9,884 nt of DNA, taken from the NCBI GenBank assembly GCA_013373005.1, contig JABXIP010000287.1, forward strand, positions 1 through 9,884. The letters are read 5' to 3'. A program made the translations under genes and the position numbers. This stretch comes from Cytophagia bacterium. Lineage in GTDB: Bacteria; Bacteroidota; Bacteroidia; Cytophagales; Cyclobacteriaceae. Numbering within the stretch: the stretch's first letter is position 1; every line of letters starts with the position of its first letter. The notes under the pieces were generated by a model. That model made no database searches and was not told the origin of the DNA. It worked only from the letters and a program-made list of their open reading frames with translations. Of the stretch, positions 1 through 7,604 are shown piece by piece.

Positions 1-1512
1 AAAAGTCTGATGATTATGTCAGAAATAGAGGATGGTAACTGGGTGGTAGCCTTTATGCATGGTGGCGAGGAAATTATTAATAGTCTCGATGGTCGTTGGC
101 TGAGTGCTGCAGGAATTGCACTGTTTTGTGGGGCAGTGGGTAAATCGGCCCAATTCCCACTTCAGGTTTGGTTGCCGGATGCTATGGAAGGGCCAACACC
201 GGTTTCAGCATTGATTCACGCAGCTACCATGGTGGCAGCGGGTGTTTTCATGCTGGCGAGAATATTCGTGCTGCTAGATGCACAGGCACTTGAAGTAGTG
301 GCCATTGTGGGAGCAGTTACGGCTTTTATGGCGGCTATCGCTGCCCTCTCTCAATTCGATATTAAAAAGGTATTGGCTTATAGTACCATTTCTCAATTAG
401 GTTACATGGTTCTGGCCATGGGGGTGGGAGCTTTCAGTGCCGGACTTTTCCACCTAATAACCCATGCATTCTTTAAGGCTGGGCTCTTCCTGAGTGCTGG
501 AATTATTATACACCAACTTCACCACTTGGAAAGAGAGGGGCAAAAATTCGATCCACAGGATATGCGGGTAATGGGAGGACTGAGGAAGAAGTTGCCGGTA
601 ACCTTCTTTGCTTTCGTGATTTGCTCCTTGGCATTAGTCGGGCTTCCAGGCTTTTCGGGTTTCCTTTCAAAAGATGCAATTCTATTGGACCTGGCTGTCT
701 GGGCAGATATCAAAGGAGGGGGCTTCTACATTCCGGAAGTCTTGGCCTTTATGACAGTGGTATTCACTGGCTTCTATACTTTCAGAATGATATTCCTGGT
801 GTTTTTTGGAGACTTTAGGCTGCCGAAGATTTTGGGGGACGACTCAGTAGTTTCAAGACTCAAAGAGGGTAATTTATGGCTGCTCATTCCTGCTGTAATT
901 TTGGCTCTGCTCTCATTTACATTTCCTTTCGGTTTCAGTTTGAATGCTGAGGACAGCTGGGTAATGCATGCCTTAAAGACGCCTATCTACCTTGTTCCGC
1001 AGCCTTATGCGGCCACGAGTTTGGTAGACGTACCAGAAGAAACCTTCCACCACTTGCATAAAACGGTGAATGCCGTTTCTATTCTTTTGGCCTTGGCGGG
1101 GCTTATAATCGCCTATCTATCATTTAAGCCCGGGGCGAAAATGGAGAAGAGATTTGTTGAAAGAAGAGAGCCGGTTGGAGTGCTAGGCCAGATTTCATTC
1201 TACCATTGGTATCAGAATTCACTTTATCAGAATGTGTTTTTGAAGGCCATCTTAGGCAAGGCGAGAGCCATGGCTTGGTTCGATCAATATATTCTCGATG
1301 GAGCAGTTAACCTACTTGCTAAAATTAACGTGATTATTGCTCATCTGACCCGATGGTTCGATCATGTTTTTGTAGACGGTTTGGTAAACCTGACGGCCGC
1401 CTCGGTGGGGAAAGTGGGGCAGCTGACGCGCAGTATTCAGTCCGGAAATATCCAGGCACAAATACTCATCACCTTTATATTCTTAATAACCTTAATTTTG
1501 CTGCTTATATAG
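1..1512 (+). CDS. nuoL: NADH-quinone oxidoreductase subunit L (complex I), 5' truncated by window edge
   Basis: Antiporter-like membrane subunit of respiratory complex I, at the far end of the proton-pumping arm. The frame is already open at base 1, so the visible 503 codons lack roughly the first 100-150 residues of a normal NuoL (about 610-650). Counting the Met at base 10 as residue 1, the proton-pathway residues are present: TM7 Lys45 in GKSAQFPLQVWLPD, His70 in SALIHAAT, His148, His152 and Lys156 in the TM10-11 region (FHLITHAFFKAG), and TM12 Lys221 in GFLSKD. A His-rich loop (about 168-185) follows TM11. The C-terminal part (about 385-500) has the amphipathic stretch and final hydrophobic helix expected for the long lateral helix and TM16 that brace NuoM and NuoN. 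The stop at 1510-1512 lies 3 bases before nuoM. Identification is secure; only the N-terminus is unseen. Confidence 0.97.
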   Translation, partial: KSLMIMSEIEDGNWVVAFMHGGEEIINSLDGRWLSAAGIALFCGAVGKSAQFPLQVWLPDAMEGPTPVSALIHAATMVAAGVFMLARIFVLLDAQALEVVAIVGAVTAFMAAIAALSQFDIKKVLAYSTISQLGYMVLAMGVGAFSAGLFHLITHAFFKAGLFLSAGIIIHQLHHLEREGQKFDPQDMRVMGGLRKKLPVTFFAFVICSLALVGLPGFSGFLSKDAILLDLAVWADIKGGGFYIPEVLAFMTVVFTGFYTFRMIFLVFFGDFRLPKILGDDSVVSRLKEGNLWLLIPAVILALLSFTFPFGFSLNAEDSWVMHALKTPIYLVPQPYAATSLVDVPEETFHHLHKTVNAVSILLALAGLIIAYLSFKPGAKMEKRFVERREPVGVLGQISFYHWYQNSLYQNVFLKAILGKARAMAWFDQYILDGAVNLLAKINVIIAHLTRWFDHVFVDGLVNLTAASVGKVGQLTRSIQSGNIQAQILITFIFLITLILLLI

Positions 1513-1515
1513 CCT

Positions 1516-3213
1516 ATGGAGCACCTGTTGTCATATATCGTTTTTATTCCACTGATTGGTGCAATTCTGGTCCTTCTGACTCCAAAGGCCTATCAGCATT
1601 TGTATAGAGTGTTAGCAATAGGGTCTACAGGACTGACACTATTGCTAACCCTTTTTGCCATCCAAGCTTTCGATGGTGGATTAATACCACAGATTTCGGG
1701 TGAAACCAATCTTCAGATGGTCGAAAAATCGGAGTGGTTTAGTTTGAAACTAGGCTCCCTTGGTACCATGTCTGTCGACTATTTTATGGGAGCCGATGGA
1801 TTAAACATTAGTATGTTACTGTTGGCCGCGATAGTGCTTTTTATCGGTGCTATTGCTTGTTGGAAAATTAAGGAAAAGCAAAAGGCCTACTTCAGTCTAT
1901 ATCTATTGCTGAGTACATCGGTGTTAGGTTGTTTTGTAGCGCTGGACTTCTTCCTTTTTTACCTCTTCTTTGAGTTTATGCTGCTGCCCATGTACTTCCT
2001 TATAGGCATTTGGGGTGGACCGAGAAGAGAGTATGCGGCTATTAAATTCTTCCTCTACACATTGGCCGGATCAATCCTCATTCTCATTGTAATGATCGGT
2101 CTGTACAACTCAGTATATGACCCTGTAAAAACTGCAGAAATGGCTGGGTTGAGTCTGACGGACTATAGCATAGCAGACATTCAGTCTATGGTGAGTGAGG
2201 GAGAAATTGAATCGGAGGCCTTAGTGAAGTCATTCAATATGCTGAACATGGCGGATTCGGCTAACTACATTCCCGGATCATTGCTAGATAGATATGGATC
2301 GGTGGCAACTATCTTCGGACAGCCTGCTCGTTGGATTGCCTTCTTGGCCATACTCATTGGTTTTGCCATCAAGCTACCAGCCTTTCCATTCCACACCTGG
2401 CTACCCGATGCGCACGTGGAAGCTCCAACACCTATTTCGGTTGTTCTAGCCGGTATTCTTTTGAAAGTTGGTGGCTACGGATTGATCAGAACGGCTTATG
2501 CTATATTCCCCGATGCAGCTTTCCATTATGCATGGCTTATCGGATTCATTGGTATGTTCTCCATTATCTATGGAGCAATGAATGCCTTGGCTCAGAAAGA
2601 CCTTAAGAAACTGATTGCTTTTAGCTCAGTCTCGCATATGGGATTTGTGCTATTAGGTTTGGCTGCTATGACCAGCGAAGGAGTGAGTGGAGCGATCTAT
2701 CAGATGTTCTCTCATGGCCTTATTTCTTCCATGTTGTTCCTTATTGCAGGAGTCATTTATGATCGAACTCATGATCGAATGATCGAAAATTATGGAGGTT
2801 TGGCTCATCAGATGCCGAAGTATACGGCTTTTGTTGGGATAGCCTTCTTTGCTTCTCTCGGACTGCCGGGCTTCAGCGGCTTTGTGGCTGAGTTATTCGT
2901 ATTCCTTGGCGCATTCAAATCGGCTTCAGTTATCGGAGCTATTCCGGCCTGGATGGCTATCGTGTCAACTTTAGGACTTGTTTTGGCAGCGGGGTACTAT
3001 TTGTGGACCTTCCAGAAAATGTTTCTGGGTAAATTCTGGGTGAAGGACAAGAAGTGGGCTTCAGATCTGAAAGACCTTACTATTCGAGAATACCTGATGC
3101 TGGTTCCGCTGGTTATTCTGATTATCGCCTTCGGAGTTTATCCGGCCTTCCTGCTCGACCTGATTAATTCTGGAGTGGAATCGTTCATCAATCACCTAAC
3201 TGCATCCATTTAA
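1516..3213 (+). CDS. nuoM: NADH-quinone oxidoreductase subunit M (complex I)
   Basis: Second antiporter-like subunit of the complex I membrane arm, with about 14 predicted membrane helices. Expected ion-channel residues are visible: TM5 Glu153 (FFEFMLLPMYF), TM7 Lys286 followed by LPAFPFHTWLPDAHVEAPT, TM8 Lys317 (LLKVGGYG) and TM12 Glu459 (GFVAELFVF). The Glu rather than Lys in TM12 is diagnostic for NuoM against NuoL and NuoN. At 565 residues it is longer than the roughly 500 of E. coli NuoM; the excess is mainly a polar segment at about residues 200-265 between TM6 and TM7. The start is 3 bases after the nuoL stop with no recognisable Shine-Dalgarno, as is usual in Bacteroidota. The stop overlaps the nuoN start as TAATG. 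Cotranscribed with nuoL and nuoN. Confidence 0.98.
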   Translation: MEHLLSYIVFIPLIGAILVLLTPKAYQHLYRVLAIGSTGLTLLLTLFAIQAFDGGLIPQISGETNLQMVEKSEWFSLKLGSLGTMSVDYFMGADGLNISMLLLAAIVLFIGAIACWKIKEKQKAYFSLYLLLSTSVLGCFVALDFFLFYLFFEFMLLPMYFLIGIWGGPRREYAAIKFFLYTLAGSILILIVMIGLYNSVYDPVKTAEMAGLSLTDYSIADIQSMVSEGEIESEALVKSFNMLNMADSANYIPGSLLDRYGSVATIFGQPARWIAFLAILIGFAIKLPAFPFHTWLPDAHVEAPTPISVVLAGILLKVGGYGLIRTAYAIFPDAAFHYAWLIGFIGMFSIIYGAMNALAQKDLKKLIAFSSVSHMGFVLLGLAAMTSEGVSGAIYQMFSHGLISSMLFLIAGVIYDRTHDRMIENYGGLAHQMPKYTAFVGIAFFASLGLPGFSGFVAELFVFLGAFKSASVIGAIPAWMAIVSTLGLVLAAGYYLWTFQKMFLGKFWVKDKKWASDLKDLTIREYLMLVPLVILIIAFGVYPAFLLDLINSGVESFINHLTASI

Positions 3214-4727
3214 TGATTGGGCTCGCATTGCAGAAAGCGGACGGTCTGGCCGAGCAACTTCAAAGCTTAACTGAAGGAGTTGCCTATCTCTGGCCGGAAA
3301 TTACGCTGGTAGCAGGTCTGTTGATGGTGTTGCTTTTCGACCTCATATTCAAGAAAAAAAAGGAGATTGGATTGGCTGCCATTTCTATGTCCGTTTTAGC
3401 ATTCTTGCTGGTTGCTCAGCTGATTTCATTTGTCCCTGATCTTGAGCCTAAAGACCTTTTTGTCGGATTGGTTACTGTTTCTTCCGGGGCGGCTTTGTTT
3501 AAAATAGGTTTTACTCTTACCGCATTGGTAGCCTTGATTATGGCGGTACAATCGAAGAAGTATTCCAAAGAATATTTCTCTTCCAGTGAATGGCTTATTA
3601 GTCTTTTTGGCTTACTCCTCGGTGCTTTTCTAATGACCGGCAGCTCCAACTTGCTGATGATTTACATTTCTGTTGAAGTGGTTTCAATCAGCTCTTACTT
3701 ATTAACCGGACTGGGTAAAGGGCTGAAAAAATCAGAGGCTGCCTTAAAATATTTGCTCTACGGAGCTGCTGCTTCAGCTGTCATGCTCTATGGAATGAGC
3801 TGGCTTTATGGCCTAACCGGATCGCTTGATATCAATACCGACACATTTATTGTGGGTATCAATTCAGCTCAACCCATGACTTTGAACATTGCCATTTTCA
3901 TGGTTTTGGTAGGAATACTCTTTAAGCTGGGGGCGTTTCCTCTGCATATCTGGTCGCCTGATGTTTACCAAGCCACTCCAATTCCAACGGTGACGGTATT
4001 TTCTATTGTGCCTAAGCTGGCTGCAGTTTTTGTACTGTTTCGGATGGTTTCTTCAACCCATAGCACTGATTTCGATTGGACATTGTGGCTGGGAATTCTG
4101 GCTATCGGTGGAATGACCATTGGTAATTTTTCTGCACTCTGGCAGCGAAATGCCAAGCGCATGCTGGCTTATTCTTCTATAGCTCATGCGGCTTTTATGT
4201 TGTCAGGTATTCTGCTGTTGAACAGAACAGGTATTGAGGCAACGGTATTCTATGGTTTTGTCTACTTACTGATGAATCTAGCCGCATTTTACCTGATTCA
4301 ATTTTTCGAGAATGAAGCCGGAACGGTAGACTATGATTCTTTTAAGGGTCTGGGTAAGTCCATGCCTTATTTATCGGTACTACTATTGGTAGTCATGATT
4401 TCCCTGACGGGACTCCCACCTCTGGCAGGGTTCAATGCAAAGCTCTATTTATTCTCAGCTGTCTATGATCAATATAGTTCTAGTGGAGAAAAAATTTTAT
4501 TATGGGTTTTCGTCTTCGGACTTCTCAATACGGTGGTTTCTTTGTTCTATTACATTAGAATTCCTTACCTATTATTCTTTAAGCCTGACAATCAAACTAT
4601 TGCAGGTCAAAGACAGTTTAATTGGCATATGATATGGGGCACTTTATTAGTCTTGCCCTTGTTCCTATTATTCTTTAGGTCAGATTGGTTTGTTGACCTA
4701 TTGAATAGTATTAATTTTGTGTTTTGA
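3213..4727 (+). CDS. nuoN: NADH-quinone oxidoreductase subunit N (complex I)
   Basis: Third antiporter-like subunit, nearest the hydrophilic arm. Its 504 residues are close to the family norm. Key membrane charges are present: TM5 Glu155 (YISVEVVSISSYLL), TM7 Lys238 (FKLGAFPLHIWSPDVYQATP), TM8 Lys268 (VPKLAAVF) and TM12 Lys410 (GFNAKLYLF); Lys in TM12 matches NuoN. The start overlaps the nuoM stop by one base (TAATG), which suggests translational coupling. The N-terminal 25 residues are polar before the first helix, so a slightly later start is conceivable, but the coupled ATG is the natural choice. The order L-M-N is the usual end of a nuo operon. The next gene begins 9 bases after the stop in the same frame. 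Confidence 0.97.
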   Translation: MIGLALQKADGLAEQLQSLTEGVAYLWPEITLVAGLLMVLLFDLIFKKKKEIGLAAISMSVLAFLLVAQLISFVPDLEPKDLFVGLVTVSSGAALFKIGFTLTALVALIMAVQSKKYSKEYFSSSEWLISLFGLLLGAFLMTGSSNLLMIYISVEVVSISSYLLTGLGKGLKKSEAALKYLLYGAAASAVMLYGMSWLYGLTGSLDINTDTFIVGINSAQPMTLNIAIFMVLVGILFKLGAFPLHIWSPDVYQATPIPTVTVFSIVPKLAAVFVLFRMVSSTHSTDFDWTLWLGILAIGGMTIGNFSALWQRNAKRMLAYSSIAHAAFMLSGILLLNRTGIEATVFYGFVYLLMNLAAFYLIQFFENEAGTVDYDSFKGLGKSMPYLSVLLLVVMISLTGLPPLAGFNAKLYLFSAVYDQYSSSGEKILLWVFVFGLLNTVVSLFYYIRIPYLLFFKPDNQTIAGQRQFNWHMIWGTLLVLPLFLLFFRSDWFVDLLNSINFVF

Positions 4728-4736
4728 AAACTTGAC

Positions 4737-6623
4737 ATGCTTGAGCCTATAAAACATGAATGTGGTATTGCCCACATTCGTTTAAGAAAACCCCTTCAAT
4801 ACTATATAGATAAGTATGGTTCGGCCACCTATGCGGTGAATAAGCTTTACATCATGATGAAAAAGCAATCGAACCGAGGGCAAGATGGAGTTGGTGTAGC
4901 CAACATCAAAATGGGGGTAGATCCGGGTAAGAGATATATCAGCCGCTACAGAACCATTAATTCAGAGCCTGTTGAGGAGATTTTCACTAAAATCGCCAAG
5001 AAGTTTGCTAAGGCCAAAAAGAAGGAAGGCTATAATCCTAAGAGTGCTAAATGGCTCAAGAATAATATGGGATTTACCGGTGAGGCCTGGTTGGGTCACC
5101 TTCGTTACGGAACCCACGGAGCCAATAGCATTGAAAGCTGTCACCCTTTCCTAAGACAAAATAACTGGAGAAGCCGTAACCTGGTAATGGCCGGTAACTT
5201 CAATATGACCAACGTGGATGAGCTTTTTGATGTGCTCATTGAGCTTGGTCAGCACCCCAAAGAAAAAACAGATACGGTGACCGTGATGGAAAAAATCGGT
5301 CATTTTATCGATGAAGAGAATCAAAGAATTTTCGATAAGTACAAAAAGAAGAAAGACAACTTTGAGATCACCGAGATCATTGAAAATGAGATGGATCTAC
5401 AAAGAGTCTTGAAACGCTCTTTTAAAGACTTCGATGGTGGATATGCCATGGTTGGTCTTTTGGGGCACGGTGCTTCTTTTGTGGTAAGAGACCCTCACGG
5501 TATTCGTCCGGCCTACAAATACATCGATGACGAAGTAATTGTTGTGGCTTCAGAGAAGCAGGCCATCAAAGCGGCTTTCAATGTGAAGTATGAAGAGATA
5601 GCTGAAGTAAAGCCTGGCCATGCCCTAATCGTTCACAAAAGTGGTGAGTGGGATGAAACGCCAATCATGAAGCAGGAAGAGCTGAAGGCTTGTTCATTTG
5701 AACGGATCTATTTCTCAAGAGGAAACGATCCGGAGATTTATCAGGAAAGGAAACAACTTGGCCGACTGTTGGTGCCTCAGATATTGAAAGCCATCAATTT
5801 CGACCTTAAGAATACTGTATTCTCATATATTCCTAACTCAGCGGAGGTTTCATTTCTTGGAATGATGCAGGGACTGGATGACTACCTGATGGAGAAGCAG
5901 AAGGAGGTGATTATCGATAAAAAACCATCTCTCGATGATATCGATCAGATGTTGAGCTTCAGGCCGAGGGTTGAAAAGCTGGTCATTAAAGATGCCAAGC
6001 TCAGAACCTTTATTGCAGATGATGCCAGCCGTGATGATATGGTGGCTAATGTGTATGACACCACTTACGAGGTAATCAGGAAGGGTGTTGATACACTTGT
6101 GGTTATCGATGATTCAATTGTAAGAGGTACCACACTTGAGAAGAGTATTCTTAAGATGCTTGATAAGTTGGAGCCTAAGAAAATTGTTGTGGTTTCGTCA
6201 GCGCCTCAGATCAGGTACCCCGATTGCTATGGTATCGATATGAGTAAGATTAAGGAGTTTGTGGCTTTTAGAGCTATGCTTCAATTACTGAAAGACAAGT
6301 ATAAAGAGAATCTGCTGGAAGATGTTTATCATGAGGTGTTGGCCAATATGGAATCTAAGGCGCAGCCTAACTACGTGCAGAAACTCTACAATGAGTTTAC
6401 CGATGAAGAGCTTTCATCTAAAATCACTGAGATTGTTCGTCCGGAGGATTTGAAAGCCGAATTAGAAGTGGTATACCAGACTGTTGACAACCTTCATAAG
6501 GCTTGCCCGAATAACTTGGGCGACTGGTACTTTACCGGAAACTATCCAACCAATGGAGGTATGCGAGTGGTGAATAAGGCCTTCGTGAACTTTATGGAGG
6601 GTAAAGAGGTAAGAGCTTACTAG
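4737..6623 (+). CDS. PurF-like glutamine amidotransferase / phosphoribosyltransferase (long Bacteroidota-type form)
   Basis: Class II (Ntn) glutaminase domain fused to a type I phosphoribosyltransferase, as in amidophosphoribosyltransferase, which makes phosphoribosylamine from PRPP and glutamine in purine synthesis. Cys9 in HECGIAHI follows eight residues, suggesting propeptide removal to expose the nucleophile. Further glutaminase motifs are RGQDGVGVA (47-55), HLRYGTHG (121-128), GNFNMTN (153-159), Asp179 and RDPHGIRP (251-258). The transferase half has SFERIYFSRG (320-329), RTFI (423-426), a full PRPP loop IDDSIVRGTT (457-466), DCYGIDM (496-502) and a C-terminal YFTGNYPT (598-605). At 628 residues it exceeds standard PurF (about 470-505), with lysine-rich insertions near 60-118 and 190-230. 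The oxyanion glycine, one Fe-S ligand position and the basic flexible loop are changed, so it may be a second, specialised paralogue, and I give no symbol. It starts 9 bases after nuoN, probably on the same mRNA. Domain assignment is firm; substrate is inferred. Confidence 0.85.
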   Translation: MLEPIKHECGIAHIRLRKPLQYYIDKYGSATYAVNKLYIMMKKQSNRGQDGVGVANIKMGVDPGKRYISRYRTINSEPVEEIFTKIAKKFAKAKKKEGYNPKSAKWLKNNMGFTGEAWLGHLRYGTHGANSIESCHPFLRQNNWRSRNLVMAGNFNMTNVDELFDVLIELGQHPKEKTDTVTVMEKIGHFIDEENQRIFDKYKKKKDNFEITEIIENEMDLQRVLKRSFKDFDGGYAMVGLLGHGASFVVRDPHGIRPAYKYIDDEVIVVASEKQAIKAAFNVKYEEIAEVKPGHALIVHKSGEWDETPIMKQEELKACSFERIYFSRGNDPEIYQERKQLGRLLVPQILKAINFDLKNTVFSYIPNSAEVSFLGMMQGLDDYLMEKQKEVIIDKKPSLDDIDQMLSFRPRVEKLVIKDAKLRTFIADDASRDDMVANVYDTTYEVIRKGVDTLVVIDDSIVRGTTLEKSILKMLDKLEPKKIVVVSSAPQIRYPDCYGIDMSKIKEFVAFRAMLQLLKDKYKENLLEDVYHEVLANMESKAQPNYVQKLYNEFTDEELSSKITEIVRPEDLKAELEVVYQTVDNLHKACPNNLGDWYFTGNYPTNGGMRVVNKAFVNFMEGKEVRAY

Positions 6624-6670
6624 TACGGAGTACAAAGTACCTAGTACAGAGACTTCAGTACTTAGACTGT
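6622..6670. repeat. Degenerate heptamer-periodic array with GTAC core
   Basis: Seven consecutive 7-bp units start at the A of the TAG stop codon: AGTACGG, AGTACAA, AGTACCT, AGTACAG, AGACTTC, AGTACTT, AGACTGT. Five have the palindromic core GTAC, at 6623, 6630, 6637, 6644 and 6658; the others read AGAC. The 7-bp spacing is exact. The array lies between the PurF-like stop and its terminator. Function is unknown; it resembles dispersed intergenic filler in Bacteroidota genomes, which is an impression from memory. Confidence 0.75.
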
Positions 6671-6698
6671 TGGGGTTGCCACTTGACTTCAGAGTTAT

Positions 6699-6732
6699 CG
6701 TCATTCTGAGGGAGGCACGACCGAAGAATCTC
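6699..6732. repeat. Probable dispersed intergenic repeat fragment (CGTCATTCTGAG type)
   Basis: Begins CGTCATTCTGAG and ends GAAGAATCTC, with ATTCT (6703-6707) and AGAAT (6725-6729) as short inverted arms. It shares its opening CGTCAT-n-CTGA with the longer imperfect palindrome at 7534-7596, so the two may belong to one loose family of dispersed palindromic elements. It is noncoding and lies just upstream of the terminator. Assignment as a dispersed repeat rests on general familiarity with Bacteroidota genomes; only copy counting in the complete genome would settle it. Confidence 0.5.
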
Positions 6733-6751
6733 CTAGTTCACGCAAGAAATT

Positions 6752-6776
6752 AAAGGCTTCCATAGGAAGCCTTTTT
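6752..6776 (+). terminator. Rho-independent terminator of the nuo / PurF-like transcript
   Basis: Perfect stem GGCTTCC (6755-6761), loop ATA, GGAAGCC (6765-6771), then five T. The stem extends by AAA (6752-6754) pairing with the first three T, giving 10 bp. It lies 128 bases after the PurF-like stop and 66 before the next start, so it separates the complex I operon from the barrel gene. Confidence 0.88.
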
Positions 6777-6842
6777 CATTCGTTATCTCCTCAAATATTT
6801 GCTTGAAATCCACGTTTTGTCTTTATACCAATCCGACACACC

Positions 6843-7430
6843 ATGAAGACAAAGCTTTTCCTAATCTCTGTGTTCTCTTGTATTTATTTTATGAGTTCTG
6901 CTCAATCCAATTCTGAGCCCAATAAAAGTTGGAATTGGGGAGCCAGGGTAGGATACAACTCCTCTAATTTCGAAGAGTATTCCAAATACATAAAATGGCG
7001 ATCATCTTTTCATGCTGGTTTATTTGCTGAAAAGAGTATTTCTAAATCAATTAGTATTGAGCCAGGGCTACAATTTTCATCCCAAGGTTCAGGTAGAGAG
7101 AATTCGGTAGATATGAGGTTTCATTATTTGCTCATGCCATTATTGGGAAAGTTCTACCTAGGCAAAAGGGTAAATGTGTTTTTTGGTCCTCAATTAGGCT
7201 ATTTAATTAGTGCGCATCAGGGAGATGGCACGTTTCTACGCGAAGGATTAAACTCTTTTGAGTTTTCAGGTCTGGTAGGCTTTGGCTATGATTTTCAGCA
7301 ATTCAATCTACAGTTAAGGTATGCTCATGGTTTTACCAAGGCAGCCAAGTATTACTATGGAACGGATGATCCAGTTTTCCAAAACCGTGTGCTGCAGCTT
7401 TCTGTAGGAGTTCCTTTGGGTAAGCTCTAG
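6843..7430 (+). CDS. Outer-membrane beta-barrel protein, PorT-like family
   Basis: A small secreted protein of 195 residues. Residues 1-20 form a signal peptide (two Lys, a hydrophobic core, then MSSA before Gln21), so signal peptidase I probably cuts after Ala20; Cys13 sits inside the hydrophobic core and is not a convincing lipobox. The mature chain alternates polar and hydrophobic residues in short strands rich in Gly and aromatics, for example WNWGARVGYNSSNF (30-43), SIEPGLQFSSQG, VNVFFGPQLGYLI and LQLSVGVPLGKL at the end. This pattern is typical of the 8-strand outer-membrane barrel domain common in Bacteroidota (PorT / OMP_b-brl_2 type). The ATG directly precedes the signal peptide. It stands alone between the upstream terminator and a convergent operon. 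Its ligand or role cannot be read from sequence. Confidence 0.8.
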   Translation: MKTKLFLISVFSCIYFMSSAQSNSEPNKSWNWGARVGYNSSNFEEYSKYIKWRSSFHAGLFAEKSISKSISIEPGLQFSSQGSGRENSVDMRFHYLLMPLLGKFYLGKRVNVFFGPQLGYLISAHQGDGTFLREGLNSFEFSGLVGFGYDFQQFNLQLRYAHGFTKAAKYYYGTDDPVFQNRVLQLSVGVPLGKL

Positions 7431-7446
7431 CTTGGTTCGCTCTTTG

Positions 7447-7477
7447 GTCGCCTGACCACTTGGAGTGGTTTGACGAC
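7447..7477. other. Inverted repeat / hairpin after the barrel gene
   Basis: GTCG (7447-7450) pairs with CGAC (7474-7477); after a symmetric 3x3 internal loop, ACCACT (7455-7460) pairs with AGTGGT (7464-7469) around loop TGG. No T tract follows on the plus strand, so it is not a standard terminator. It lies 16 bases after the barrel stop and may protect the mRNA 3' end or aid termination. Confidence 0.5.
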
Positions 7478-7492
7478 TAAATCCACGATAAT

Positions 7493-7514
7493 AAAAAAAC
7501 CACTCATCGAGTGG
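7493..7514 (-). terminator. Intrinsic terminator of the minus-strand Fe-S carrier operon
   Basis: CCACTC (7500-7505), loop ATC, GAGTGG (7509-7514). Read on the minus strand, the hairpin is followed by seven T (complement of A 7493-7499), a classic terminator for the 7605-7931 gene about 90 bases upstream. On the plus strand it is followed by a broken T-rich stretch, so weak termination of the barrel gene is also possible. Confidence 0.75.
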
Positions 7515-7533
7515 CTTCATTTATCATTTTGCT

Positions 7534-7596
7534 CGTCATGCTGAACTTGTTTAAGCATCTATAAGGGGTAGACCCTCAATCAAGTTCAGGGTGACG
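7534..7596. repeat. Imperfect palindromic intergenic repeat (CGTCATGCTGAACTTG type)
   Basis: Two 27-base arms, 7534-7560 and 7570-7596, are inverted copies matching at 21 of 27 positions, around a 9-base spacer. The outer ends are CGTCA and TGACG; the longest exact inner block is CTGAACTTG / CAAGTTCAG. The element lies 8 bases beyond the stop of the Fe-S carrier gene, inside its 3' untranslated region. It resembles palindromic dispersed repeats seen across Bacteroidota intergenic regions (from memory), possibly a non-autonomous element. No coding content. Confidence 0.7.
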
Positions 7597-7604
7597 CAAA
7601 GCGT

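Noticed and set aside
519..818. Open frames on both strands inside nuoL
   Set aside because: They overlap well-conserved NuoL sequence and have no recognisable domains or start context.
3354..3364. Run of eight A followed by GGAG in nuoN, like a dnaX-type slippery site
   Set aside because: It encodes an ordinary lysine-rich loop; I saw no downstream pseudoknot or meaningful alternative product, and the zero frame continues as a complete NuoN.
6794..6801. AATATTTG before the barrel gene as a -7 box
   Set aside because: First base mismatches TAnnTTTG and the expected -33 position falls in the T tract of the terminator; too weak to call.
6624..6842. Possible small gene or RNA in the 219-base gap
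   Set aside because: The gap is filled by the heptamer array, a palindromic repeat fragment and a terminator; no credible ORF or known RNA structure seen.
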